64,000 bases of DNA, from assembly GCF_034190915.1 (NCBI RefSeq), contig NW_026947500.1, positions 21,078,501 through 21,142,500 on the forward strand, given 5' to 3'. Position numbers and translations under genes: made by a program. Positions within the stretch are counted from its first letter, which is position 1. Every line of letters begins with the position of its first letter. Below are positions 1 through 11,736 of this stretch, in pieces. Below the pieces are notes generated by a model. The model saw only the letters and a list, made by a program, of their open reading frames with translations, had not been told where the DNA came from and made no database searches. Source of the DNA: Cavia porcellus (lineage: Eukaryota; Chordata; Mammalia; Rodentia; Caviidae).

Positions 1-1335
1 TGGGGACTGGGGACCTTCCCTTGCAGTGCAAAGTGTGTGTTTTTTTCTTGTGGGTCTTTCCTACTGATCTTCCCACTGTTATGGGCTGACCGTGCTTCTC
101 TTAGATTCCTTATGCTGAAACCCTGACCTCGAGGTCCTGCAAATATAGCACATTTGGAGAGAAAGTCCTTAAAGAAGGGAGGATGTGAAAATAAAGCTGT
201 CAGAGGAGGCCCTGGTCCAGTATGGCTGCTGTCCTTTTCAGGCTACAGGAAAGATCAGATTCTATTTATCTACCTACAGGCGGGCTGACTCGGGGTAGGG
301 GGCTGGGGGGTGGGGGGTTGTGACTTGAACAGGTATCTGAAGGGGAAGCTGAGTATATAAAGGATTTTTGGAATCCGGATGGGATGTTGAGCTCAAAGCT
401 GCGAGGACAGTCAGCAGGCTGGCCTCCCAAGTTCAGTGTTAAATTTCTTTATTGTCCTTACTTCTTGTTTTTTTGGAGGGGGCGGGGCACAACCTATTGT
501 TTCACATTGTTTACAAGGGGAAGCATGGGGTCTCTCAGGTCTCTCTCAGGTCAGTCCCAGCTCCGGCCTGCTACTCTTCTGAGAAGAGGAAGTTTCGACA
601 GATACTGGCTACGTGTGCACACAGAGAAGTGACCATGCCAGGACTCAGCAGTTGGTGAGCCAAGCAGAGTGTGCTTTGAAGAAGCATCTGGTTCTGGGAC
701 CCACAGCTTCCAGCGCTGTAGCAGAAGAGATTTCCATGCTCAGTCTACAGAATCTGTGGTGTTTTTGCATAGCAGCCTGTGTTGACCACTGCTGCCAGCC
801 AAGTCTGTTCCCCACCTTGATGATACGTGCTGTGGGATTCATTCAAAAGCTGTGGGCCGGAAGGTGGTATCCAGGAGGGGCTGGTTAATAGGACCTGATT
901 TCAAACTCCTTTCTCCTCCCATGATAATCACACAAAGCCACTAAGACACTATTAAAATGTTAATAAGTGAACTGCTAGGTCCAGCGTGTCAGCTCCATGG
1001 GGGTGGCCAGTCCCCAAGGAAATGCCAAGCTAACTGCAGAGAAGAGAAAACCAGAGCTCCGAGAAGGTAGGCAGATAGCGAGAGCATTCCACTCTCAGAG
1101 TGAGAACCCCGGTCAGCACTGTGGTGGTGCTGAATGAAACCACGCAAAAGGAGAAGACTGTTCACAGGGGCTGGGGCCATCTGCAAGAGCCAGGCATGAC
1201 CCCTGCTGCTGGCCAACTGGGACCTATTCAGCCAGACTGCATCAGTGTGGTTGGCAACACTGCAGGGAGGAATTTCCTGAGCCGTGGTAGCTCAGGGGTG
1301 CCCACAGGTGGGCAATCAGGTTCACTCACTGGCCA
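1..1335. other. Single-copy non-coding DNA
   Basis: No repeat family, RNA gene or convincing exon was recognised. Short open frames on both strands lack domains and splice context. A TATATAAAG string at 353-361 has no other promoter element beside it. Confidence 0.5.
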
Positions 1336-1352
1336 AGGCATGAGTATATTCT

Positions 1353-1715
1353 ATTTTTTATTTGTAATTTTAAAGAGAATAAAACAAAACAGAACAGAAC
1401 AAAGGGAATCAGGACAGAACAATGCAAACAATACGGGACTTCACAACAAGGCAACAGGAAATCAACACTGGCTACCATGATGTCTCTCGTTTTCTTAAAA
1501 TTAGCTGTTCATACCATCGCACACAGTAAAATCCAACAAAATAGAACAATACAACAAAACAAAAGAATGGATTCATGACGCGACTTCAAAACAAGACAAT
1601 AGGAAACCATAATGTCTCATTTTCTTCAAAATAGTTGTCCATATCATTGTGCAAATTAAAATCAAATAAACCAAACAGAATAAAACCAATCAAAACAAGA
1701 GAATGAAAGCATTAC
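1353..1715 (-). mobile_element. 5'-truncated HAL1-type (ORF1-less fragment) 3' UTR copy
   Basis: The + strand begins with a T-rich tract (A-tail of a minus-strand element) and continues into the A-rich sequence also seen in the 3' UTRs of the two full elements at 11752-15108 and 15614-18712. It is flanked by an imperfect 17-bp target duplication, AGGCATGAGTATATTCT (1336-1352) and AGGCATGAGCAGATTCT (1716-1732), 15 of 17 matching. Two repeat units are visible, starting near 1438 (ACTTCACAACAAGGCAACAG) and 1583 (ACTTCAAAACAAGACAATAG), about 145 bp apart. The coding part is absent, as expected of 5'-truncated target-primed insertion. Confidence 0.75.
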
Positions 1716-1732
1716 AGGCATGAGCAGATTCT

Positions 1733-2189
1733 CAAGGAGAACAGACTTCATGGTTTAGAATGTCTACTGAAGAACGTTCTGGGGACCATCATCCATGTGG
1801 AGGTTGGGCTGTCGCTTTGCTTAGATTATGTTTCCTGGCTTCGAAGGCTGGGCCAATACACGAGGGGCTGATGTTTCCAAAGTGCCTCCTGGATTTGTGG
1901 GCTTGGTATTGATCGTAGGAAGGCAGATGATGAATGGGTGGTCCCTGAACCTTCCTAAGAATGCTTAGGTGCAGAGGGCACTGGAGGGTGTGGACTTTGG
2001 GTTGCTGGCCTGTCTTCTTTGGTTGTCTTAAACTGTTAATCTCAAAATCTAATTATACCCTAGAATCAGTAGGACACATTGAAAAATATAATTTGTAAGT
2101 TCTGCTCTTCACTACCTGAATGAGCCTTCTCACCAAGGGGTGCAGCCCAGGAACCTGAGGTTCCTTGTTACTGTTTTAATAGTTTTACT
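1733..2189. other. Single-copy non-coding DNA
   Basis: This flanks the HAL1 fragment. No recognisable repeat or exon was seen. Confidence 0.4.
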
Positions 2190-2640
2190 AGGGGGTAGCA
2201 TTTATTTAATGATATGCAACCTATTTGCATATATTACAGTTTTGTAATTTGACTACTTTTTTGAAGTCACCACCACAATCAATCAGAATGAATGCAATAT
2301 TGATTGATCACCACCCCTCATTCTAACTTTCCATACGCCCTTTGTGATCCATCTCCCACCCTATCTCACACTCAGGTTAACCAGTTGTCTGTTTCAGTCA
2401 CTGTAGACCAGTTTGTATTTTCTAGAAATTTATATAAATGGAATCATAGCATGTCGTCTTTTGGGTCTGGCTTCTCTTATTCAACTTGCTTATTCTGAGA
2501 CTCACCCACATTGCTGCATGCACCGAATGTACCCTTGTTCCCTTTTCTTTTGTGTCCTGGTTGGTGGAATGGCTGCACCATGCTTCACTTATCCATTGTC
2601 CCATTAGGGAATATTTGGGGTGTCTCCAGGCCGGAGCTAC
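2190..2640. mobile_element. Ancient LINE-like sequence, probably old L1
   Basis: The sequence carries phrases familiar from old mammalian L1 copies: ACCACCACAATCAATCAGAA near 2270, then a stretch around 2425-2475 with ATAAATGGAATCATAGCATG and the GTCTGGCTTCT phrase, then a GGAATATTTGGGGTGTCTCC phrase near 2610. It is heavily diverged with no open frame. Family and orientation are uncertain. It was recognised from memory, not by alignment. Confidence 0.45.
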
Positions 2641-4170
2641 TCCAGGTGGAGGTCTTTGAATGGACAGTGGTTTCCTCTTCTTGGGAGGGACAGTGCCCGG
2701 GCCGTATGAGAGGTGTACATTTAACTTTGCTTTTATTATATGTGATTACATTCATCACAGGAGTTGTACATACCACATCTGTGTGTATGTGTGTGTAGTG
2801 GGCAAACCCTATACAGTATGATTTAAAAATATGGTGAGCGTGTAAATATAGGACATTCAGAGACACATAGCCATTAATCTCCCCAACAGACTCCCGGTCA
2901 TTTGAACGTACCTGTCCCTTTCCTGAGTGTCTTCAGTTCCACTGTCCTGGCTGCCTCCCTCTGTGTGTGCCCCACGGGGTCAGAGCCAGTGAGTAAGGCG
3001 GATGAGGACACGCTGGGCTGTCTTTACCAACCTGCCCTATGCCCACCTGATGACCCTGGGCAGCGGCATTCGGTGTATTTTCTCCTCACATTTCAGGAAG
3101 ACTTTGGGAGCGACTTCACAAAGAGGCCAGAAGGATGGCATGAGTGTGTTCGCAGCCAGGCGGAGTGCCGGGTCTTTTTACTATAATGTTTAAAAATGTA
3201 AATGGTCAACAGGTTTTGATCACAGTTCGAACATCCCACTCACCACCCACGGCTACTTAACAGCCCTGAGATGCAAAAATGCGCGTTTTAATTCCTTTCC
3301 TCCCTTTGCAGCGCAGAGCAGAGAATTTCAGCAACTTTTCCGCGTCCCAGGGCTTCTGTTTCCACAGACGGCACGTCCTTCCTAATCGTGGCCACGAGAC
3401 TCCCGCGGACCAGCTCTTAGGTGACCAGGACAGCCCTGGACAGCCTGGGACAGCCAGGACCACACTATCTGCACACCTTCCAGGAGGCAGCGAAAGGCCC
3501 TCAGGAACGTGTGCTTGCCCGGACTCGTCGCCAGAGGGCAGTGTGACCCCGCGGACCTGCAGACCCGAGCCCCGGATGGCAACTGAGGTCCTGCAATAGG
3601 ATCTAACCTAGTAAAAGTTGGGGTGGTGAATAAGGTGGGATGCCCCCCACATTGCAGAAGGCGTGCGAGGGAGGGCGGCTCCTCTCCTTGAAGGCGACCT
3701 TAGCCTCTCTTTGCGCTCACAAAATCCTGCAGCTGTGGGTCCCTTTGGAGGCCGGGCTGCAGCCACTGCTCAGAGGGGCCCAGGCACAGGACCTGGCAGT
3801 GCTTTAAGGTCGTGCAATGTCTCTCAGTGCCCGCTGAGACTGGTCCGTGACCTCCTCTCCCATCCCCTGCACCCACTCCAGTCATCTCCAGATTCCATAT
3901 AATGCCCAGTGCGTGTAAGGGCCGGGTCAGTAGTGTCTGGCTGTATTGTTTAGTGTGACAGGAGAGATACGCCTGTGCATACTCGGTTCAGTGTAGGTGC
4001 ACCCCCCCCCCCCGGGTGTAATCCTTGGTCAGATCTGCAGAACTGGAACCTACAGGGTTGGCAGAAGGGTGGTACTTCCACTCCTTATGGCCACCTGGGC
4101 GAGGACAGAACTCCATCCCAGGGAAGTCTCCAGGGAATCGATCCTTTGCCCTCCAAGAAGTGAGTATCTT
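2641..4170. other. Single-copy DNA, moderately GC-rich
   Basis: No repeat family was recognised. The part around 3380-3600 has scattered CpGs. A run of 12 C followed by GGG lies at 4002-4016. Overlapping short open frames on both strands are unsupported. Confidence 0.4.
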
Positions 4171-4313
4171 CGGGGTGTGATGGTGCACGCCTGTAATCCC
4201 AACACTTGGGAGGCTGAGTTGGGAGGATGCTTGCAGATTCGAGACCAGCCTGGGCTACAAAGTGAGCTCAAGGCCAGCCTGAACTGCATAGCGAGACACT
4301 GTCTCAAAAAAGA

Positions 4314-4346
<33 letters not shown>

Positions 4347-4353
4347 AGAAGAA
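4171..4353 (+). mobile_element. B1-type SINE, full length
   Basis: This 7SL-derived SINE starts with a GGTGTGATGGTGCACGCCTG head and includes CTGTAATCCCAACACTTGGG. Two successive CCAGCCTG blocks, about 30 bp apart, end in ...AAAGTGAG and ...ATAGCGAG; these are the internal duplication characteristic of rodent B1. It closes with CTGTCTCAAAAAAGAC and a long A tail running into GAA repeats. A Pol III transcript copied by L1 machinery is the expected origin. Confidence 0.9.
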
Positions 4354-5104
4354 GAAGCAGGTGTCCAAGGCTCATCAAGGGTAAAAAGCACAGTTTCCAA
4401 GGTCAGCTCCACCCTAGGACTTGGAGAGAAACCCAGGTGGAGGCCCGCTGGCAGTTGTTTGCTTTTGTGGTTTATCTCTTTCCCAAGCATGAAGCTGAGA
4501 TTCTACTCCATTTCCTGAGCTCATCCGAACAGAATGTGGAGGTTCGGCCTCCATCCCTTCCTCTGAAGGAGGTCTCAGCTGGCATGTCCTGGCCTCCCTG
4601 AGGTCCCGATGGTGCCAAGGAGCAGCTCATGCCCAGGGTGGGAGCAGCTGCAGCTTTCAACTTAAAAGAAACACTCATTGCTCTGGCTTGCGTCTTCTGC
4701 TCAGCCCTGGCAGAGCCCGCCCCCCCCCCCCAGCTGGGAGGCCCTGGTTGCCCAAGATGACCTGCAGGCCTTATCAGTGCTTTGTGTCTGGGATTCCCGA
4801 TGACTCAGTAGGGCTCTGCTTTTGTTCCAACCTCTTTTGCAGCTGTCTGTCCGGAAGCTGTGCTGACCACGGCAATTTGTCCCTGGGATTTGTGGCACAG
4901 TCTATGAAGGTGGATGCATTTGTTTGGAAAAAATTGTTTTTTGGATTCTACAGTTAATATCCATTTTATTTTTTTAAATTTTGAAGTGATTTGGGAGTGC
5001 TAAAAACAGCATGAAAATTATACAAAGGTTTCCAGGTGCCTAGTATCTAAGCCAATGCTCCTCTCACTCTAAATGGATTGGAATGTATTTCCTACAGGAA
5101 TGTC
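4354..5104. other. Single-copy non-coding DNA
   Basis: This contains a run of 10 C at 4724-4733. No exon or repeat family was recognised. Confidence 0.4.
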
Positions 5105-5108
5105 TACA

Positions 5109-5117
5109 GTCTCTCTC

Positions 5118-5158
<41 letters not shown>

Positions 5159-5290
5159 ACAGAGTCTCGCTGTGCAGTTCAGGCTGGCCTTGAACTCACA
5201 ATGTCCTGATCAAATCAGGAATCTCACACAGATACCACCCAGCTTGTCACCTAGGGCCCTCAGCCACTTTGCCCTGTTGTATCACTAACA
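5109..5290 (-). mobile_element. Truncated B1-type SINE with CT-rich tail
   Basis: A CT/CTGT microsatellite at 5109-5158 sits where the tail of a reversed SINE would be. It is followed by AGTCTCGCTGTGCAGTTCAG and GCTGGCCTTGAACTCACAAT, the reverse complement of the B1 3' half. The 5' half is lost or degraded. Confidence 0.7.
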
Positions 5291-6420
5291 TCTCAGGACT
5301 GGGCCATATCTTTGTCTAGCTGCTGCCTGTGTGGTTCCTGCTGCCCTGGAACGGATCCTTCATCTCTCTCATTTCTCATGACTTGGACATTTCTGGATTT
5401 CTGGAGAGTGCAGACCAGCATGTCATAGGAAGACCCTGAGCTCGGGCTTTTCTGATCTTCTCTCGTGCTTAGACTGGCCAGGATCCCCAGGGGCAGAGCG
5501 TCCTACCAGGAGGCAGGGGACGTCCCTCAGTGCCACTGCTGCCCTCCTTACTTTTGCGGCCTAGTTGAGTGGTGCTTGGCATCTCTGAGCGATGGGATCT
5601 TGCAGGAGGGAGCTTGGAGATTTCAGGAAAATCCTGTTTCTCACACATATCGCACGTTTTAGGTAATTTGAGAAATATGATCAAGAAGAGGGGGAAATCA
5701 CTCACAGCGCCTTGGTGAGCGGTGCCCACTGTTTCACCAGGAGGGTTCTTTCTCCTGCCCTCCAGCCTCCTTCGGAAGGCTGTTAACCCCCATCAGGGCC
5801 GGCAGGTTAATGTGGGAAAGTGCAGCCTCCTCACACCCCACCCCTCCTGCTGGGCCTTTGCTCGAAACAGAAGTGTGAATCTTGTGGGCATTTTGGGTCT
5901 ATCATGGGGTAGAGGAAAAAGTTATAAGCAGGGGAAGCCTTTTAGATCTTTCAAAATTCAACACCTTGGGACCTGCCTCTGGGCAATGGAGAAGGGACTG
6001 GGAGGGAGTCGTAAAAGGAAGATCATTGCCCTTGTGAGCTGATAAAGGGAAAGAAAAGACAAGGGGTGAACTACCACTGATGTGGCTGACGCTGGGGCAG
6101 GCACCCTAGGATGGAATGACATGGATTCCAGGTAGCTTCATCTGGCTGGAGCAGAGCCAGTGGAACAGGGGGTCCCAGGAAAGGGTGACAGCTGGCAGAA
6201 TCAGATGCATGAAGGAGTTGGCTAGTATTTTGAGTAGATGAGGTCGCCAGGGACACACTGCCAACTCAGTCTGGAGCAAAGAGAAAGAATAAGGACTTCA
6301 CTTGCATTTGTGACAGAGGAGTCCACAGAGCATGGTCTAGTCAAGACTGCATCCAGGAGTTCGAACGATATTGTGAGGAATCCTCTCTTTCCTCTCCAAA
6401 TCTTTCATTTTATTATTCCT
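5291..6420. other. Single-copy non-coding DNA
   Basis: No repeat or coding exon was recognised in this stretch. Confidence 0.4.
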
Positions 6421-6500
6421 TAAAAAAAAAAAAATGTTTTGGATGCTAGGGATTGAAGCCATCACCTTATGCTCACTAAAATGCTTCCTAAACTCTCCAA
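6421..6500 (-). mobile_element. Old ID-type SINE fragment
   Basis: A poly(A/T) start is followed by TTTTGGATGCTAGGGATTGA and then CTTATGCTCACTAA. This resembles a diverged reverse complement of the ID B-box region (GGTACC..GATCGAAC). Decay makes this tentative. Confidence 0.45.
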
Positions 6501-7660
6501 CTCTCCTCTACTCTAGCTTTTTTCAAGTAGTGTCCGAATGGCTACTGACTTAGACTTCATCAGCTGGAAAACCCTAAAGGAACGATAGTGTAGCTCTGTC
6601 CTGAAGCATAGCGAGAAAGATGGGGCTGAACCTGCTCGGCTCTGATTGGCTCGGTGTGGACCACGTCTCCACTTCTGGGCCAATCAGTGTGGCTGGGAAA
6701 GACTGTCGGCATATTGGCCAAATTCTGGGCCATGTGTCCGCCTCTAGAGCAGTTGTGGCTCAATCTAACCGCGCTGACTGATTGTGGGAAAGAGTAAGAC
6801 CTGAGGGTTGGTACCAGGAGAGAGGGGCAGGCTCTTTAGGAAACTCTCCGTACAGATTCACCTCCAGTGAGGGCTGGCTCTGGAGAGGGAGATCAGGGAG
6901 CCCGTCTTTGTTTCAGGAGGTGGAGGCACTGTGGGTGTCTTTCTAAGTGATAAGAGAAGTCACAGGATGGAGAATGTGGAGAGCTGACAGCTGGCGTTCA
7001 CAGGGTCCTGGGTGCCGTTACTCAGTGGACAAGGATTACTTGGAAAAGAGTATAAAGACCTTGAAACAGATGGAAATGGTTTTTGAGCATCTTCAGCCAC
7101 TCTTCAAATTAGCAGAAAGTGCCTAATTCTGAGAGACGAGGAGCCCAAGGTTGGGTGGTTGTTCATGGAGCAGCAACGGGCCGCAAGTGGGAAATACATG
7201 GTCCCTGGGTATCTGTCTCTTGGCTGGTTTTGTGCTCAAGTCCTTTTGTATAGTGCCAGCACAGTGTTTGCATATAACTTAGCACATCTCCAGCTCGTCT
7301 CTGGGTGGCTGGTAATACCTAATACCACGCGAATGCTGGGCTAGTCCTTGCTGTACTGTATCGCCTCGGGAATAATGCCAGCAAGAAAGTGTCCATGGTC
7401 AGTCCAAACGCAGTTTTATTCCAAGCGTTTTCCAGCTGAGCTTGGTTGAATCTGAGAATGTGGAAGCTGTGGATATAGAAGGCCCATTGCAGAAAAAGGA
7501 CAGTCGACTTTTTGTTCGATTTAAGTGAAGCTGGGGCACAGGGGGAGGAAAGAGCAGTAACTCCAAGTGCATCCTTTAATTTCCCAGGAACTTCAAATTT
7601 CAGGGAGCTAAGGTCTTCTCAGCCAGCTATGGGAACCCTGCATGTCGGGGACAACACTCT
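6501..7660. other. Single-copy DNA containing an inverted CCAAT pair
   Basis: No coding exon was recognised. The sequence around 6600-6780 is relatively rich in transcription-factor-like motifs (separate entry). Confidence 0.4.
6645..6684. promoter_or_regulatory. Inverted CCAAT-box pair
   Basis: ATTGG at 6645-6649 (within CTGATTGGCTC) and CCAAT at 6680-6684 (within GGCCAATCAGTG) both match the extended NF-Y box. They lie 35 bp apart in opposite orientation, a spacing often seen in promoters. No TATA box, CpG island or exon is evident nearby, so function is only a possibility. Confidence 0.3.
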
Positions 7661-7665
7661 ATTTC

Positions 7666-7830
7666 AGTGATGGCGAACCTTTCAGAGCTTTTGATAATAC
7701 AAATGGCCTCCTGCAGCCTGCGTGCTGTAGATTCGTCATCACTGCATTTTAATGCTGTGTTTTGGTTAATATGTTACATGGTTTCGGTGCTGGGCATTCA
7801 GCGGTGGCTCTTCTGTAGCGGAACCCAGGC
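7666..7830 (+). mobile_element. Possible hAT-type DNA transposon fragment
   Basis: CAGTGATGGCGAACCTTTCA at 7666-7685 resembles the terminal sequence of rodent nonautonomous hAT elements of the URR1 kind. The inner sequence is too diverged to confirm and no opposite terminus was found. Confidence 0.3.
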
Positions 7831-9017
7831 GCGTTCTGTTAGAGCCAGGTGCCGTGCCTCGGTTTCTGCTGATTCTCACTCCATGTCATCTTTTGCTCCC
7901 TGTGCGTGTTTTACTTTCTGCTCGTTGCGTCTCTCACTGTCCTTCGGTTATTCGTGACTATTTGTCAGGGCTTGGAACAAGGGGGCACTCTTCCAAGAGC
8001 ATCTGTGCTTCCCCCTGCCACCTGAGGCCACCTTCTGTCTGGCTCGGGGTTGTGGGTATGTGGCTGCAAACACAGGTCGGGGCTGCTTTGCAGGTTCCAT
8101 TTAGCCCGGATGGTTTTCCTTTCCCCTGCTCTGCTCAGAGCTCGGAACAGCTTTTCTTGGCAGTCTCCTGGAGGGGAGGGTGAGGCAACCTTAGGGGTCA
8201 CACTTTTCTATCGGATTTCCCACCTTGGGTGGTCCCTGGGCACCATCTTCTCTCTGGTGCTCCAGGAGGCTGTGAAAGTTGGGGCTCCAATGTGCCAAGT
8301 TCAGCAAATGCCTGAGGGCTGAAGAACTTCAAATCACAGCAGATCTCCCAGCTTCTGGCTTCATTTAGGCTTGGACTGATAATTATCAGGTTTTTTTTTT
8401 TTTTGGATGCTTTTAACAAGTTAAAAAAAAATCCCCCCACCCGCCAGCATCTTCAATGTTTTCCCTGGGAAGGCGGTTTAAGTCACAGCAAGCCCTAGCA
8501 GTGGAAATCTCAGCAGCTCCACACCGAGGCTTTCATGCTGGTGACCTTTTGTCCCAGGGCCACGTACGCTGCAGCTGGTTATGTGGCCACAAGTGGGTTT
8601 TGCCATCTACCGTTTGCCTTTTGCAACCTCTCGCAGTGACCACTGAGCTGGAAAGCCTCTGTGTCCAACAGGTAGGCTCAGGGAGGGGCTGGCGGAGGTC
8701 ACAGGAAACAGAATTTTCCTTGGCTCCCACTTCCTACCTGAGGCATTTCGCTTCTACTCTAAGGATTTCAAAGAAAGACTTTTTTTTTCTTTCTTCCTAG
8801 TGGGCACCAAACAGATTCTCAGCTGTGGACTTTACACTCCAAAGTTTTAAACAAGGACTCCATAAAGCATCTTCCCTCAATCTAGCTTTAAACCAGGTTT
8901 AAAGAACTGGATCAGCCTTCTCCAGCGAGAGCAGAATTTCATATATTGCTAGTGTTATTTGCCTGCCACAAGTACCCCTCGAGCCACTGACCCATGAGAT
9001 GGCCTTCATATGGGAGG

Positions 9018-9020
<3 letters not shown>
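7831..9020. other. Single-copy non-coding DNA
   Basis: This holds a T tract near 8391-8404 and a short A run near 8423. No exon or clear repeat family was seen. Confidence 0.4.

Positions 9021-9062
<42 letters not shown>
9021..9062 (+). repeat. (GT)n microsatellite
   Basis: About 20 uninterrupted GT units end in GCGTGAGG. It is likely polymorphic and can adopt Z-DNA. Confidence 0.95.
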
Positions 9063-9063
<1 letters not shown>

Positions 9064-9539
9064 AGGGTGCACAGACATGGCTATTAGAGCTGACAGAGGA
9101 CTTTGTCCACCTGACTTTTCATCATGGTTCCTGATTAGACAAGGTCCCCAAGACTGGGGACTCAGAAACGCTCTGCTACTCCCTGGCTGATGTCAGAACG
9201 GATCCTTTCGTTCTCTGTGAGCCATTTTCCGCATCTCACAGCGTCACTGCAGGCATCTGGTGTGCTGCAGGACTGCGGCTTACAGCGCCATCCTGACCCA
9301 TTTCACCTCTGCCGTTGTTAGGCGCTCAAGTTCAGGGCACTTGAAGCTGGGAGTCGAACTGACATTTTAGGGTCCAGCTCAGCCTGCTTTATAAAGCTTT
9401 GTAGTGTGTTGGGTGTGTGCTTTCTTCTTTTTGCCTCTTCAAAACAGGAGATTTGACAGTACAGCTGCTGGCAGGGTAATTTAAACTGCAGGAAAAGCCA
9501 CAGACAATAGGAAGATGATAACACACTGCATTCATATGT
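9063..9539. other. Single-copy non-coding DNA
   Basis: No exon or repeat family was recognised. Confidence 0.4.
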
Positions 9540-10175
9540 AGTTGTCCCAGGAGATTAATCCCAGGGCCCCCGTGTGTACCGAAACTTGTGGATGCTCAAG
9601 TGGCTTCTGTGAAATGGTGTCGGATTTCTATATACTCTGCACGCGATCTCTTAAATACTTTAAATCATTTCTGGATTATTTATAATAACAAATGCAATTT
9701 AAATGCTATATAAATAGCTGTTTTACTGTAATTTCTAGAGAATAATGACCCAAGGAAAGCCTGTGCATGTTCAGTGCAAATGCAGCCATCGTGAGGCTGC
9801 TGGGCATCGAGGTGAAAGTTGGTGCTGGCCGCAAGCTGAGGTCTCTAAAGAGCTGGGAGCCACTTGAGCTGTGGCCACTTATCGCTACATTCACGTGGAC
9901 CCCGAGCTGTGCTCAGTGAAGGGAAAATTTAAGTTTTGTTTTTTGGAATTTTCTGGATTTTAAAGGTTGGGAATCAAATAGATTTTCTTTCTTTCTTTCT
10001 TTCTGTCTGTCTGTCTGTCTGTCTTTCTTTCTTTCTTTCTTTCTTTATTTTTTGGTACCTACAATCAAACTCAGGATCTCATGCTTGCTAGGCAGGTGCT
10101 GTATTTCAAATATTTTTGATCCATGGTGACAGGATCCATGGATATGGAAGCTGTAGGTAATGAGGATCAACTGTA
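9540..10175 (+). mobile_element. MER2-like (Tigger-type) DNA transposon, interrupted
   Basis: The start AGTTGTCCCAGGAGATTAAT, then CCAGGGCCCCCGTGTGTACC, GGATGCTCAAGTGGCTTCTG and TACTTTAAATCATTTCTGGA, then a 3' part with TTTTTGATCCATGG and GAGGATCAACTGTA, follows the order of the MER2 family consensus. MER2 elements are nonautonomous Tc1/mariner (Tigger) relatives that moved by transposase acting in trans. A reversed SINE with a TTTC/TGTC tail is inserted at about 9982-10104. A GC-richer segment at 9790-9910 does not match what I recall of MER2 and may be another insertion. Confidence 0.75.
9982..10104 (-). mobile_element. ID-type SINE nested in MER2, with TTTC/TGTC tail
   Basis: A TTTC/TGTC/TTTC microsatellite at 9984-10046 is the mutated tail of a reversed SINE. 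It is followed by TTTTTTGGTACCTACAATCA and CTTGCTAGGCAGGTGCTG, the reverse complement of an ID body. Because it splits the MER2-like copy, it is younger than that transposon. Confidence 0.65.
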
Positions 10176-10185
10176 GGGTTTTACA

Positions 10186-10372
10186 CTTTACATGCATTTA
10201 GCTGATAACTCAGTGGATTCGAATTACTGACCTGAGTTGTAGGCAGGGTATGTTTCTTCATTTGACAATGAAAGATGCAGACAAAGAAAAGATTTCTCTA
10301 AACACCAAAACTCCTGTGAAGGCCATAAGCTGGTCCTATAACTCGGGCCTTATGCTCTATCCACAAGACCTT
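10186..10372 (+). mobile_element. MIR-like SINE
   Basis: TTTACATGCATTTAGCTGAT followed by TTTCTTCATTTGACAATGAA and TATAACTCGGGCCTTATGCT matches the order of the MIR core and 3' region. It is heavily diverged, as expected for this ancient family. Confidence 0.5.
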
Positions 10373-11736
10373 GCTGATGTTTTAGAGAAAGAGTTGTCCT
10401 AAGTTAGCCTGGTGGTCCAATGTCTTACTTCTGAAAAACTTTCAAGTATTTTTTGGTGATGGGGTGTGGCAGGTGTCTTCCGGCATGCTAACTAGGAAAA
10501 CTTAGTCTCCTTTCACAGTAGTCCCAGGAAGCCCACTTTCTTATGTCTGAGATGGTATAGTTGGGGGTGCGGTTTATCATGGGAAACTGAGTCATGAGAA
10601 CATGTGGTGTGTGGGCATCCATTAATCTCCTAGTAATAGGCAGAGCCTGGAGGATCAAACTATTCTCAAGTAGTTCCCAGAATGCTCAAGTAGAACATTC
10701 ATTTCTGGATATACCATTGAGTCTGTACTGATTGCTAGAAAACCTGGAGGGGATTTTAGGTGTACTTAACATGGGGTACTCAATATAGGATGTTCCAGTT
10801 GGCTCCAGTACATGTCTGTACCCTGGCTTTTCTCTTTCTGCCCCATAGTCTTGTAATGTGTGTTATACTGCTGTATTTATGCACCATAATAAGCTACCTA
10901 AAATACTTCTACATTTCCAACTAACAAGTAAGGAATGCATGTATGCATGCTTAAATAAACAGGTTTAGGAAAGTATAGATAGCAAAAGAATTGGAGAATA
11001 AAAATTTTCTTGGACTGAAACAGTCACTGCATGATTCATGGAGTTGAAGTCAAATCAATACAATATAAGTATGGGAGGAACAGGAAGTGAAGCAAGCAGT
11101 CGGAACAAGAGAATGAAGCTGAGAACAAGGGTGATATTTGCTTCAGTGAATAAATAGTGGGAGACATTGGCAGGTAAATGGGGCCAGCTGATGGGTGGAT
11201 GCTGTACAGGGGACTTGAATTTGAAATTTAAAAAAAGAATAAGAAAAAAAGAAGTCTTTGTAACCGTGGTGGATTGATTGCATGTGTTGATCTCCTAGTC
11301 TCCCCCAAAACTGAGTGAGATGACAATAAAGGAAACACAAAGGTAAAACCCAGCGTGTCCATCTGAGAGAGTTCAGGAAGCCCTTAATAGGCGGCAGCAG
11401 CCAGAGAAGTAGTAATAGGTCCAAAATGCCCACCTGGAATATTACCAGAAGGAGCAGGCGAGAAGAGCTCACTTGTCCCCCAGAATCTGCCAGGTCTCCA
11501 AGGTACCAGATGCCATGGAAGGTGGAACCAGAACCAAGGGCTAGTGATGGCCTGAGTGAAGTTGTCTGTGCACTCTGGCAGCCAGCACCATCCTCGCACC
11601 CAGGAAGGCTGGGGGCTGTGGTTTTGTAGGGAAATGGAACCAATCTGCTCTGGCCTGGGGGCTCCAGGCAGCACAGCACAGAAGAGGTTAAAATGGAGCA
11701 CCACAGAGAACATCTTCCTAGTGGGTGGCGGAGTAT
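10373..11736. other. Single-copy DNA left of the HAL1 nest
   Basis: Two overlapping minus-strand open frames (178 codons at 11143-11679 and 119 codons at 11384-11743) have no recognisable domain and no splice logic. I do not call them genes. The stretch continues on the far side of the minus-strand HAL1 insertion at 15124. Confidence 0.4.

Noticed and set aside
353..361. TATATAAAG as a TATA box
   Set aside because: No initiator, CpG island, CCAAT/GC box or downstream exon accompanies it; an isolated TATA-like string is expected by chance.
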